Assembly: GCF_046507575.1 (NCBI RefSeq)
Contig: NZ_JBKFEY010000002.1
Span: 310,001-374,000 of the forward strand
Length of the DNA: 64,000 nucleotides
From: Pontitalea aquivivens
GTDB lineage: Bacteria; Pseudomonadota; Alphaproteobacteria; Rhodobacterales; Rhodobacteraceae
Direction of reading: 5' to 3'
In this document: piece after piece, positions 26,116 through 34,564 of the stretch
Layout: each line of letters opens with the position of its first letter
How positions within the stretch are numbered: the first letter of the stretch is position 1
Program-made: the position numbers and the translations under genes
The notes under the pieces: model-generated
Told to the model about the DNA's origin: nothing
Seen by the model: the letters and a program-made list of their open reading frames with translations, nothing else
Database searches by the model: none

Positions 26116-26991
26116 TCAGCGCGTCGGCACCGGCGGTTCAACACGATAGTCGTAAAAGCCGCGGCCCGTCTTGCGGCCAAGCCAGCCTGCTTCGACATAT
26201 TTCGTCAAAAGCGGACAGGGCCGGTATTTCGTATCGGCCAGCCCGTCGTGCAGAACGTTCATGATTGCAAGGCAGGTATCCAGACCGATGAAATCGGCCA
26301 GCTCCAGCGGCCCCATCGGATGGTTCGCGCCCAGTTTCATCGATTCATCGATGGACCGGACGTTGCCCACGCCTTCATAAAGCGTATAGACCGCCTCGTT
26401 GATCATTGGCATCAGGATGCGGTTTACGATGAAGGCCGGGAAATCCTCGGCCGAGGCGGCTGTCTTGCCGATCTTTTCCACCACCGCCAGAAGCGTGCGA
26501 TAGGTTTCCTCATCCGTGGCGATGCCGCGAATCAGTTCCACCAGCTGCATCACCGGGACCGGGTTCATGAAATGGAAGCCCATGAACTTCTCTGGCCGAT
26601 CGGTGCGGCTGGCCAGCCGCGTGATCGAGATCGATGAGGTGTTGGAGGTCAGGATCGTCGTTGGTTTCAGATGGGGCAGAAGATCCTCGAAGATCGCCTG
26701 TTTCACCGTTTCGCGTTCGGTCGCCGCTTCGATGATCAGGTCGCAGGGCCCCAGATCGGGCAGCTGGGTCGTGGTGCGAATACGCCCCATCGCCGCCGCC
26801 TTGTCCTCGGCCGGGATCTTGCCGCGTGCCACCTGACGTTCCAGATTGCGCCCGATCAGGGCGACCGCCTTGTCAAGGTTGTCCTGGCTGATGTCGTTAA
26901 GCACCACGTCATAGCCCGCCAGCGCGAACACATGCGCGATCCCGTTGCCCATCTGCCCCGCGCCAACAATGCCAACCGACTGGATCGTCAT
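26116..26991 (-). CDS. hbd: 3-hydroxybutyryl-CoA dehydrogenase
   Basis: Interconverts acetoacetyl-CoA and 3-hydroxybutyryl-CoA with NAD(P)H. 291 residues, single-domain length. Rossmann motif VGIVGAGQMGNGIAHVFA at the N-terminus, SNTSSISITRLA, the catalytic His in GFHFMNPVPVMQLVELI, and the C-terminal NRILMPMINEA plus HPMGPLELADFIGLD. AGGAG precedes the ATG at 26991. The symbols paaH/hbdA are used for close relatives. Confidence 0.93.
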   Translation of the reverse strand: MTIQSVGIVGAGQMGNGIAHVFALAGYDVVLNDISQDNLDKAVALIGRNLERQVARGKIPAEDKAAAMGRIRTTTQLPDLGPCDLIIEAATERETVKQAIFEDLLPHLKPTTILTSNTSSISITRLASRTDRPEKFMGFHFMNPVPVMQLVELIRGIATDEETYRTLLAVVEKIGKTAASAEDFPAFIVNRILMPMINEAVYTLYEGVGNVRSIDESMKLGANHPMGPLELADFIGLDTCLAIMNVLHDGLADTKYRPCPLLTKYVEAGWLGRKTGRGFYDYRVEPPVPTR

Positions 26992-27145
26992 GGATTCATC
27001 TCCTGCTTTCGTCGTTGCGGAGCATAGGCGGCACACCGCGCCCCGGCAAGCGGTGCACTGATTTGGATCGAATTTTCCCTTTAGTGCTTTGGAAAGGGTC
27101 GGCGTGCATTCTCACTGCGGGTGAACCGAACATGAGGTGGGATGA

Positions 27146-27985
27146 ATGGCTTTCGAAAACGCGGGGTGTGGAACCCTGGACTATCTTCCATGCCGCTACG
27201 GCAAATCAAAACTTCTGTTCCGGGGCCCCCGTCGCAGGCTGGATGGTGTTTTTTGTGCGGCCATGGGGGGAACCGAAACCTATGGCAAGTTCGTGCGGGA
27301 TCCATGGCCTGCGTTGTTAGAGGCGCGGATCGGCCTGCCCGTGGTGAACTTTGGTTATCTGAACGCGGGGATAGATGTTTTCGCGCATGAACCGCAGGTG
27401 GCCGAGGTGTCGCGCAGGGCGTGCCTGTCGATTATTCAACTGATGGACGCGCATAACATGTCCAATCGGTTCTACGCGGTGCATCCGCGTCGCAATGACC
27501 GGCTTTTGCACGCCTCCAGCCTCATGCGCGGTATCTTTCCGGAAATCGACTTTACCGAGTTCAACTTTACTCGCCACATGCTCAACGCTTTGCGCCTGCG
27601 CGCGCCGGATCGTTATGACCTGCTGGTGGAAGAACTTCGCACTGCCTGGGTCGCCCGGATGGGTATGCTTCTGAACCGGGTTGAGGGGCGGAAAATCCTG
27701 TTATGGATTGGTGACTATACCCGCCCGTCAGTCGGGGTTGGGGCCGGGGCCGAGGGGGTGCCGCAGTTGCTCCTCACCAGGGATTTGGTTGAACAGGTCC
27801 GACCGAATGCGGATGACATCATCTTCGTTCAGCCCTCAGACAGCGCCCGTGCCACAGGCGTCGAAGGCATGTATTTCGGGCCGTTGGAGGCTGCCGCCGC
27901 GGCGGAAATGCCAGGGCCGTGGGTCCATGAGGAAATCGCGGCAGTGCTGGAACCCGCGGTGCGCGCAATGATTCCTGCAGCTTAG
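27146..27985 (+). CDS. DUF6473 family protein
   Basis: 279 residues, no clear signal peptide. The N-terminal pattern TLDYLPCRYGKSKLLFRGPRR and then GGTETYGKFV match a family I recall mainly from Rhodobacterales. The central part has a pattern of alternating strands and helices (LPVVNFGYLNAG, ACLSIIQLMDA, KILLWIGD, DIIFVQPSD) like an SGNH/GDSL-type or Rossmann-like fold, which is only an impression. Its function is unknown. It lies alone on the plus strand between hbd and etfA, and its codons look less GC-biased than the neighbours. Confidence 0.7.
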   Translation: MAFENAGCGTLDYLPCRYGKSKLLFRGPRRRLDGVFCAAMGGTETYGKFVRDPWPALLEARIGLPVVNFGYLNAGIDVFAHEPQVAEVSRRACLSIIQLMDAHNMSNRFYAVHPRRNDRLLHASSLMRGIFPEIDFTEFNFTRHMLNALRLRAPDRYDLLVEELRTAWVARMGMLLNRVEGRKILLWIGDYTRPSVGVGAGAEGVPQLLLTRDLVEQVRPNADDIIFVQPSDSARATGVEGMYFGPLEAAAAAEMPGPWVHEEIAAVLEPAVRAMIPAA

Positions 27986-28014
27986 GAAAAAGCCCCACCG
28001 GTTGGCGGGGCTTT
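27986..28014. terminator. Bidirectional terminator between DUF6473 gene and etfA
   Basis: AAAGCCCC (27988-27995) pairs with GGGGCTTT (28007-28014), with an 11-base loop. A-run on the left and short T-run on the right suit both converging genes, better for the minus strand. Confidence 0.65.
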
Positions 28015-28057
28015 CCGATCTGTGTGCGTCGGCTGGGGGAAACCCCGGCCTGATAAC

Positions 28058-28984
28058 TCACACCTTTGCGGTCATTTCCGGCACTGCTGCGAACAGATCG
28101 GCGACCAGGCCATAGTCGGCGACCTGGAAGATCGGGGCCTCTTCGTCCTTGTTGATCGCAACGATAACTTTGCTGTCCTTCATGCCGGCCAGGTGCTGGA
28201 TCGCGCCGGAAATGCCGACCGCGATATACAGGTCCGGCGCCACGACCTTGCCGGTCTGGCCGACCTGCCAGTCGTTCGGGGCAAAGCCGGAATCCACCGC
28301 CGCGCGGGATGCGCCCACCGCCGCGCCCAGCTTGTCGGCCAGCGCGCCGATCAGGGCAAAATCCGCCTCGGACCCGACGCCGCGACCGCCCGACACGACG
28401 ATCTTGGCGCTGGTCAGTTCGGGGCGGTCCGATGCCGCGACCCTGTCTTCGACCCAGGCCGACAGGCCCTTGTCGCCGGCCGTTGACACCGTCTCAACCG
28501 GGGCCGCGCCGCCGGTGCCCGCCGCCTCGAACGACGCGGTGCGCACCGTCAGAACCTTGACCGGGTCGGCCGATTTCACCGTCTGGATCGCGTTGCCGGC
28601 ATAGATCGGGCGTTCGAACGTGTCGGCATCGACGACCCCGGTTACATCCGACAAAATCATCACATCGAGAAGTGCCGCGATCCGCGGCAGGGCATTTTTC
28701 GCCGCCGCGGTCGAGGGCGCGACGATATGCGTGACACCCCCGGCCAGCGACAGGACCAGATCGGCCAGCGGCTCGGCCAGGGCATGGGCATGGGCCGCGT
28801 CGTCGGCCACAAGCACCCTGGCCACGCCATCCAGACCGGCCGCCGCAGACGCCGCCGCATCCACGCCCGACCCCGCGACCAGAACCGTCACCGGACCCAG
28901 CGCCTTCGCCGCCGACAGCGCCTTGGCCGTCGCGTCCAGCGCCAGATCGCCGCCATTCACCTCTGCAATCAGAAGAACCGACAT
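28058..28984 (-). CDS. etfA: Electron transfer flavoprotein alpha subunit
   Basis: 308 residues. The N-terminal domain (VLLIAEVNGGDL) is followed by the FAD-binding C-terminal domain with VSGGRGVGSEADF, GASRAAVDSGFAPNDWQVGQTGKVVAPDLYIAVGISGAIQH, the standard EtfA signature. With EtfB it carries electrons from acyl-CoA dehydrogenases (for example Mcd) to ETF:quinone oxidoreductase. It overlaps the etfB stop (ATGA). Confidence 0.97.
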   Translation of the reverse strand: MSVLLIAEVNGGDLALDATAKALSAAKALGPVTVLVAGSGVDAAASAAAGLDGVARVLVADDAAHAHALAEPLADLVLSLAGGVTHIVAPSTAAAKNALPRIAALLDVMILSDVTGVVDADTFERPIYAGNAIQTVKSADPVKVLTVRTASFEAAGTGGAAPVETVSTAGDKGLSAWVEDRVAASDRPELTSAKIVVSGGRGVGSEADFALIGALADKLGAAVGASRAAVDSGFAPNDWQVGQTGKVVAPDLYIAVGISGAIQHLAGMKDSKVIVAINKDEEAPIFQVADYGLVADLFAAVPEMTAKV

Positions 28985-29742
28985 CAGATCACCCCCGCGT
29001 CTTTCAATTTGCCCACCAGCTCATCGACCGAGGCCACCCTGATCCCCGCCGACCGGCCCGCCGGTTCCGCCGTTTTCACGACGGTCAGCCGCGGCGAAAC
29101 GTCCACGCCGTAATCGGCCGCGGTCTTTTCTTCGAGCGGTTTCTTCTTTGCCTTCATGATGTTGGGCAGGCTGGCATAGCGCGGCTCATTCAGCCGCAGG
29201 TCCGCCGTCACGATCGCCGGCAGCTTGACCGAAATGGTCTGCAGACCGCCATCCACCTCACGCGTCACCTTCGCCGCATCGCCCTCGACCATCAGTTCCG
29301 AGGCAAAGGTCGCCTGGCCCCAGCCCAGCAGCGCCGCCAGCATCTGGCCCGTCGCGTTCATGTCATTGTCGATCGCCTGCTTGCCCGCAATCACCAGGCC
29401 GGGCTGTTCCTCGGCCACGACCTTGGCCAGGATCCTGGCCACCGCCAGCGGTTCGATGTCCTGATGCACGTCATCGGCCGCAACCACCAGGATCGCCCGG
29501 TCCGCCCCCATCGCAAGCGCCGTGCGCAGCGTTTCCGCCGCCTGCTTCACGCCCACCGAAACCACCACGATTTCAGACGCCGCGCCCTTCTCCTTCAGAC
29601 GGATCGCCTCTTCCACCGCAATCTCGTCGAACGGGTTCATCGACATTTTCACATTGGCAAGATCAACCCCGCTACCGTCCGCCTTCACACGAACCTTAAC
29701 GTTGTAGTCAATCACGCGTTTGACCGGTACCAAGACCTTCAT
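28984..29742 (-). CDS. etfB: Electron transfer flavoprotein beta subunit
   Basis: 252 residues. MKVLVPVKRVIDYNVKVRVK at the start, MSMNPFDEIAVEEAIRLKE, GKQAIDNDMNATGQMLAALLGW, and the C-terminal LRLNEPRYASLPNIMKAKKKP recognition-loop region. It is first in the etfBA pair. The 170 bp upstream region holds a C/G hairpin near 29773-29790 but no promoter I would commit to. Confidence 0.97.
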   Translation of the reverse strand: MKVLVPVKRVIDYNVKVRVKADGSGVDLANVKMSMNPFDEIAVEEAIRLKEKGAASEIVVVSVGVKQAAETLRTALAMGADRAILVVAADDVHQDIEPLAVARILAKVVAEEQPGLVIAGKQAIDNDMNATGQMLAALLGWGQATFASELMVEGDAAKVTREVDGGLQTISVKLPAIVTADLRLNEPRYASLPNIMKAKKKPLEEKTAADYGVDVSPRLTVVKTAEPAGRSAGIRVASVDELVGKLKDAGVI

Positions 29743-29912
29743 CGGCGAGTGTCTCCCTTTGTTCCAGATTCCGCCCCTTGGGGCGGGATGACCAGCTCTC
29801 GCAGGGTTGTTAGCGGGTTGGACGGATCAAGGACAGTCCAAAATCGCCCTCGCCACACCTTGCGACGTTACGTTGCGGCATCCGTTTGCGATAACGGTGC
29901 CGCGTTGCGGCG

Positions 29913-30485
29913 TCAGCGGTTCGCGCCGGGCACCCAGAGCACGTCGGCGCGGCCCTCATCATTGGCAATGCGTGCGGCGACGAAGAACCAGTCGGACAGG
30001 CGGTTGAGGAATTTCACCGCCGCATCGTTGACCGATTCCATCGTGGCCAGTTCAACCGCCTCGCGTTCGGCACGCCGGGCGACGGTGCGGCACAGGTGCA
30101 GATGCGCCGCGAGCGCCGAGCCGCCGGGCAGGATGAAGCTGCGCAGGGGTTCGAGCCGCGCGATCATGGCATCAATTTCGGTTTCGAGGCGGGCAACCTG
30201 GGTTTCGGCGATGCGCAGAACGGGATAGCCGGCCTCATGGTCGCGTTCCATGTCGGGGCGGGCCAGATCCGCCCCCAGATCGAACAGGTCATTCTGGATG
30301 CGGCCAAGGGCGGCGTCCATCTCGCCCGTGGCATGCAGGCGCGCAAGACCCAGCGTTGCGTTGGTTTCATCGACTGTGCCATAGGCGGTGACGCGCATCG
30401 AATGTTTGGCGACCCGCGACCCGTTGGCAAGCGCGGTTTCCCCGGCATCGCCGGTTTTGGTATAGATCCGGTTCAGAACGACCAT
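29913..30485 (-). CDS. Cob(I)alamin adenosyltransferase, PduO type
   Basis: 190 residues. It makes adenosylcobalamin from cob(I)alamin and ATP. The ATP-binding N-terminus RIYTKTGDAGET, AYGTVDETNATLGLAR, the trimer segment QNDLFDLGADLARP, and LNRLSDWFFVAAR match the PduO/MMAB family. In this organism the cofactor would serve methylmalonyl-CoA and ethylmalonyl-CoA mutases. It starts 3 bp downstream of the HIG1 gene stop, so the two are probably one transcript. Confidence 0.94.
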   Translation of the reverse strand: MVVLNRIYTKTGDAGETALANGSRVAKHSMRVTAYGTVDETNATLGLARLHATGEMDAALGRIQNDLFDLGADLARPDMERDHEAGYPVLRIAETQVARLETEIDAMIARLEPLRSFILPGGSALAAHLHLCRTVARRAEREAVELATMESVNDAAVKFLNRLSDWFFVAARIANDEGRADVLWVPGANR

Positions 30486-30488
30486 GTA

Positions 30489-30692
30489 TCAGCCCCCTTG
30501 ACGCAGCCAGACGAACAGAACGATCAGCGCGATGGCGACGGCCTGTGCGATGACGCGCAGCCGCATGATGCGGTTCGCGTGCTTGCGGTTGAAATCGCCG
30601 CCCCTGGCAAAGCCGCCGATGCCGATCATCAGAATGACCAGAACCGCCAGCGTTGCCGCCGCGACGATGTAAAATAGCGGATCGTTGCGCAT
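30489..30692 (-). CDS. HIG1-domain small membrane protein
   Basis: 67 residues with two membrane segments (about 6-24 and 45-63) joined by a loop GGFARGGDFNRKHANRIMRLRVIAQ. That loop is the HIG1 (hypoxia-induced) motif, and mitochondrial members are assembly factors of respiratory complexes. GAGGGGG lies 4 bp before the ATG at 30692; the ATG just upstream at 30695 is too close to it. The role in this bacterium is not known. Confidence 0.83.
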   Translation of the reverse strand: MRNDPLFYIVAAATLAVLVILMIGIGGFARGGDFNRKHANRIMRLRVIAQAVAIALIVLFVWLRQGG

Positions 30693-30755
30693 CATGCCCC
30701 CTCGGTTCGCCTGCTAGACATAGCGGGGCGGTCTGGAAAAGCGAATGGAAAATGC

Positions 30756-31583
30756 TCAACCCCTGGCGGCCAGCCAATCAAGCGCGCGGCCCGGCAGAAT
30801 GCGCCGGGCGATGCCCATCAGATAGGTGGGCGCAGTGACGTAATAGCGCGGCCGGGGGGTCGCACTTTCCAGTGCGCGCAGGATTTTGGCTGTAACGGCA
30901 GACGGCGGAAGTTCCCAGCGATCAGGTCCGCGCTTTTCGTAAAGCCGCTTCAGCAGGCTGGCTTCGTATTGCGCCCGGCGGGCGGAATTGCGCCAGTCGA
31001 TCCAGCGTTCGAAATGCGGGATCGAATTGGCCCGGATCTTCGAGGTCACGGGGCCAGGTTCGATCAGCACCACCTTGATCGGCGTGTCGGCCAGTTCCAG
31101 CCGCAGTACGTCGGTCAGCCCTTCCAGCGCGAATTTCGTGGCGACATAGGCGCCGCGCCACTTGATGCCCACCAGGCCAAGCACCGAGGAGCATTGGATG
31201 ATCCGCCCGTGGCCCTGCGCGCGCATCACCGTGATCGCGCGGCAGGTCAGGTCATGCAGGCCAAAGAGGTTGGTTTCAAAGATTTCGCGCAGGGCGCCGG
31301 GGGGGATGTCTTCGACCGCGCCGGGGCAGGCGAAGGCGGCGTTGTTGTAAAGCGCGTCCAGCGTGCCGCCGGTGCGGGCCATGGCCTCGGCAAAGCCCGC
31401 CGCGATCGAGGCGGGGTCGGAAACATCCAGGGGAAAGCTTTCCAGCCCCTCGGCCTGCAGGCGCGCGCAGTCGGCAGGGCTGCGGCAGGTGGCCAGAACG
31501 CGCCAGCCTGCGGCGGCAAGGCGATGGGCGGCATCATGGCCGATGCCTGATGAACAGCCGGTGATCAGGATCGTTTTCGCCAT
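30756..31583 (-). CDS. SDR family oxidoreductase
   Basis: 275 residues, classical short-chain dehydrogenase. NAD(P)-binding TGCSSGIG (8-15), NNAAF at 80-84, catalytic Ser near 132-133, Tyr146 and Lys150 in YVATK. The C-terminal half, with KRLYEKRGPDRWELPPSAV and RPRYYVTAPTY, is typical of the subgroup that acts on lipid or steroid-like substrates, but the substrate cannot be told. It lies downstream of the SH3 gene on the same strand. Confidence 0.88.
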   Translation of the reverse strand: MAKTILITGCSSGIGHDAAHRLAAAGWRVLATCRSPADCARLQAEGLESFPLDVSDPASIAAGFAEAMARTGGTLDALYNNAAFACPGAVEDIPPGALREIFETNLFGLHDLTCRAITVMRAQGHGRIIQCSSVLGLVGIKWRGAYVATKFALEGLTDVLRLELADTPIKVVLIEPGPVTSKIRANSIPHFERWIDWRNSARRAQYEASLLKRLYEKRGPDRWELPPSAVTAKILRALESATPRPRYYVTAPTYLMGIARRILPGRALDWLAARG

Positions 31584-31658
31584 GCCATGCCCTGCCCTTG
31601 AAACCCAGTGGCGGGGATAGGGGCGACCGTGCGAAAGCGCAAGGCATGGGATCCGCGT

Positions 31659-32156
31659 TCAGCGCGCGGGCCGCAGCAGGCTGCGCGCGACCCAGCCTTC
31701 GATGCCGTCGCCTTCCACACGGATGCGCACCCAGGCAGCGGCCGGGTCAGACAGGACCAGCACATCCTCGCCGCGGGTGATCTGGCCAAGGATGCCGTCC
31801 CCCGTCGAGGGGCCTGCGCGCACGTTCAGCCGGTTCGCGGTCACGGTAAAGAGCGCGCCGGTGCCGATGGCCTGCATCTGGGCCGGTGCGCGATGTTCGG
31901 GCGAAGGACGCAGCGCGGGGCCGGGCATGCGGGGTTGCGGGGCAGGCGTGGCCGCGGGCACGGGCTGATCGGACAGGGGCGCAGCGGCGGGGATGATCCG
32001 GGTATCCGGGGCCTGCGCCGTGGCGGGTTCAGTCAGGGGCAGGGCGGTGGCAATGGCCGCGCTGTCCTGCGGCGCCGGGGCATTCGTATCGGGCCGTCCG
32101 GCGATCAACATCGTCAGGAAAATGACAATCAGCGTGTTCAAAACAAGTTTTGACAT
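31659..32156 (-). CDS. SH3-domain envelope protein
   Basis: 165 residues: a short N-terminal membrane anchor or signal (about 3-20, MSKLVLNTLIVIFLTMLIAG), a Pro/Ala-rich linker (about 20-95), and one bacterial SH3 domain (about 100-162) with LNVRAGPSTGDGILGQITRGEDVLV and IEGWVARSLL. Such proteins usually bind peptidoglycan or act in the periplasm. GGGAGG 8 bp upstream decides the ATG at 32156. It is divergent from parC. Confidence 0.82.
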   Translation of the reverse strand: MSKLVLNTLIVIFLTMLIAGRPDTNAPAPQDSAAIATALPLTEPATAQAPDTRIIPAAAPLSDQPVPAATPAPQPRMPGPALRPSPEHRAPAQMQAIGTGALFTVTANRLNVRAGPSTGDGILGQITRGEDVLVLSDPAAAWVRIRVEGDGIEGWVARSLLRPAR

Positions 32157-32301
32157 CAAAAAGCCTCCCGCGGGGGCGTGATCAAAGCCTAGCACATTTT
32201 TGTGCCCCTGCGTGGACGAATGTCGCTGGCGGGCATCCGGTTCCCTGGCAGGCCGCGTTTCGTGCTGGACCGGGGCGGGCCGTGGCTTTACATGCCAAAG
32301 G

Positions 32302-34560
32302 ATGAGCGAGAATGACGAACCCGAGCCCCTGAACACCGTGTCCGAGCCCCTCAGCCGCGCGATCGGCGAGCGGTATCTGACCTACGCGCTGTCCACGATC
32401 ATGCACCGCGCGCTGCCCGATGCGCGTGATGGGCTGAAGCCCGTGCACCGGCGCATCCTGTTCGCGATGCGCGAACTGAAACTGTCGCCCACGGGGGGGT
32501 TCCGCAAATCGGCCAAGATCTCGGGCGATGTGATGGGGAACTATCACCCGCACGGTGATGCCGCGATCTATGACGCGATGGCGCGATTGGCGCAGGATTT
32601 CGCGATGCGCTATCCGTTGGTGGACGGGCAGGGCAATTATGGCAACATCGACGGCGACGGTCCCGCCGCCAGCCGCTATACCGAGGCCCGCCTGGCCTTT
32701 CCGTCCGACGCGTTGCTGGAGGGTCTGGCCGAAAACGCGGTCGATTTCCGTCCGAACTATGACGGCACGCTGGAAGAGCCCGTGGTGCTGCCCGCGGCTT
32801 TCCCGAACCTGCTGGCCAATGGGTCCAGCGGTATCGCCGTGGGCATGGCCACGAACATTCCGCCGCATAACCTGCACGAACTGGTGGATGCCTGTCAGGC
32901 GATGATCCGCCAGCCCGACATTTCCGACGAGGCGCTGGTTAATCTGGTTCCCGGCCCCGATTTCCCCACCGGCGGCATTCTGGTCGAGCCGCGCGAGAAT
33001 ATCCTTGATGCCTATCGCACCGGGCGCGGGGCCTTCCGGTTGCGGGCGCGCTGGGAAAAAGAGGATCTGGGCCGGGGCGGCTGGCAGATCGTTGTGACCG
33101 AGATTCCCTATCAGGTCGCCAAATCCAAGCTGATCGAACGGCTGGCCGAACTGATCCAGACCAAGAAAATCCCCGCGCTGGCAGATGTGCGCGACGAATC
33201 GGCCGATGACGTCCGCATCGTGCTGGAGCCGAAGTCGCGGACCGTCGAGCCAGAGATGCTGATGGGGATGCTGTTCCGCAACTCGGACCTGGAAATCCGG
33301 TTCAGTCTGAACATGAACGTGCTGATCGACGGCAAGGTGCCGAAGGTCTGTTCGCTCAAGGAGGTGCTGCGCGCCTTTCTGGACCACCGTCGGGACGTGC
33401 TGTGCCGCCGCGCGGGCCACCGGCTGGAAAAGATCGCGCACCGGCTTGAGGTGCTGAACGGCTACATCATCGCCTACCTCAACCTGGACCGGGTGATCGA
33501 GATCATCCGCACCGAGGATGAGCCGAAGGCCGCCCTGATGGCGGAAAACTGGGCGGTGATGGATGGCGACCGCGCCTTCCTGACCGATGTTCAGGCCGAG
33601 GCGATCCTGAACATGCGCCTGCGCAGCCTGCGCAAGCTTGAGGAAATGGAGCTGCGCGCCGAGCGGGACCAGCTGCTGGCCGAACGCGAGGATCTGACCG
33701 GGCTTCTGGCCTCGGACAAGGAACAGTGGAAGCGGATATCGGCCCAGCTGAAGGACATTCAGAAGCAGTTTGGCAAGGCCGCGCCGGGTGGCGCGCGCCG
33801 CACCGGCTTTGCCGAGGCCGGTGAGGTCGAGGATGTGCCGATCGAGGCCATGATCGAGCGTGAGCCGATCACCGTGATCCTGTCGAAAATGGGCTGGGTG
33901 CGCGCGATGAAGGGCCATCAGCCGCTGGACGCCGAGGTCAAGTTCAAGGATGGCGACGGCCCGCAGTTTACGCTGCATGCCGAAACCACCGACCGGATCG
34001 TTCTGATGGGATCGAACGGGCGGGCCTATACGCTTCTGGGTGCCAACCTGCCCGGCGGGCGCGGCATGGGCGAACCCGTGCGTCTGATGGTCGATTTGCC
34101 GAATGAGGCCGAGGTGACGCATCTGCTGATCCCCAGGGCGGGCGAGAAATTCCTGATTGCTTCGTCCGACGGCGACGGCTTTGTCGTCCCGGCCGAGGAA
34201 CTGGTGGCCCAGACCCGCGCGGGCAAGCAGGTGCTGAACCTGCGCGAAGGCGCGCGCACGCAGGTTTGCCGGATCGTCTCGGGCGATCACGTTGCCTGTG
34301 TCGGCGAAAACCGCAAGCTTCTGGTCTTTGCGCTGGAAGAACTGCCCGAAATGGCGCGCGGCAAAGGGGTGCGGCTGCAGAAATACAAGGATGGCGGGCT
34401 GTCCGATGCGATCACCTTCAGGTTGGCTGACGGCCTGACCTGGAAGGATCCGGCCGGGCGCACCCGAAGCGAACCCGACCTGTCCGAATGGCTGGCCAAG
34501 CGCGCCAGCGCGGGCCGCATGGCCCCACGCGGCTTCCCGCGCGACAACTGCTTTACCTGA
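32302..34560 (+). CDS. parC: DNA topoisomerase IV subunit A
   Basis: 752 residues. It cleaves and rejoins DNA during decatenation with ParE. Seen: ERYLTYALSTIMHRALPDARDGLKPVHRRIL, HPHGDAAIYDAMARLAQDF, catalytic Tyr in AASRYTEARL, and GSSGIAVGMATNIPPHNL. The C-terminal region is short and less repetitive than in GyrA, with a degenerate six-bladed propeller, supporting ParC. The quinolone-determining region reads HPHGDAAIYD, with Ala where E. coli ParC has Ser80 (as judged by eye). The ATG at 32302 has only AAAGG directly upstream. Confidence 0.95.
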   Translation: MSENDEPEPLNTVSEPLSRAIGERYLTYALSTIMHRALPDARDGLKPVHRRILFAMRELKLSPTGGFRKSAKISGDVMGNYHPHGDAAIYDAMARLAQDFAMRYPLVDGQGNYGNIDGDGPAASRYTEARLAFPSDALLEGLAENAVDFRPNYDGTLEEPVVLPAAFPNLLANGSSGIAVGMATNIPPHNLHELVDACQAMIRQPDISDEALVNLVPGPDFPTGGILVEPRENILDAYRTGRGAFRLRARWEKEDLGRGGWQIVVTEIPYQVAKSKLIERLAELIQTKKIPALADVRDESADDVRIVLEPKSRTVEPEMLMGMLFRNSDLEIRFSLNMNVLIDGKVPKVCSLKEVLRAFLDHRRDVLCRRAGHRLEKIAHRLEVLNGYIIAYLNLDRVIEIIRTEDEPKAALMAENWAVMDGDRAFLTDVQAEAILNMRLRSLRKLEEMELRAERDQLLAEREDLTGLLASDKEQWKRISAQLKDIQKQFGKAAPGGARRTGFAEAGEVEDVPIEAMIEREPITVILSKMGWVRAMKGHQPLDAEVKFKDGDGPQFTLHAETTDRIVLMGSNGRAYTLLGANLPGGRGMGEPVRLMVDLPNEAEVTHLLIPRAGEKFLIASSDGDGFVVPAEELVAQTRAGKQVLNLREGARTQVCRIVSGDHVACVGENRKLLVFALEELPEMARGKGVRLQKYKDGGLSDAITFRLADGLTWKDPAGRTRSEPDLSEWLAKRASAGRMAPRGFPRDNCFT

Positions 34561-34564
34561 TCCG

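Noticed and set aside
29743..29912. Promoter for etfBA
   Set aside because: Several TTGxxx sequences exist on the minus strand, but none has a -10 at 16-18 bp that I would defend.
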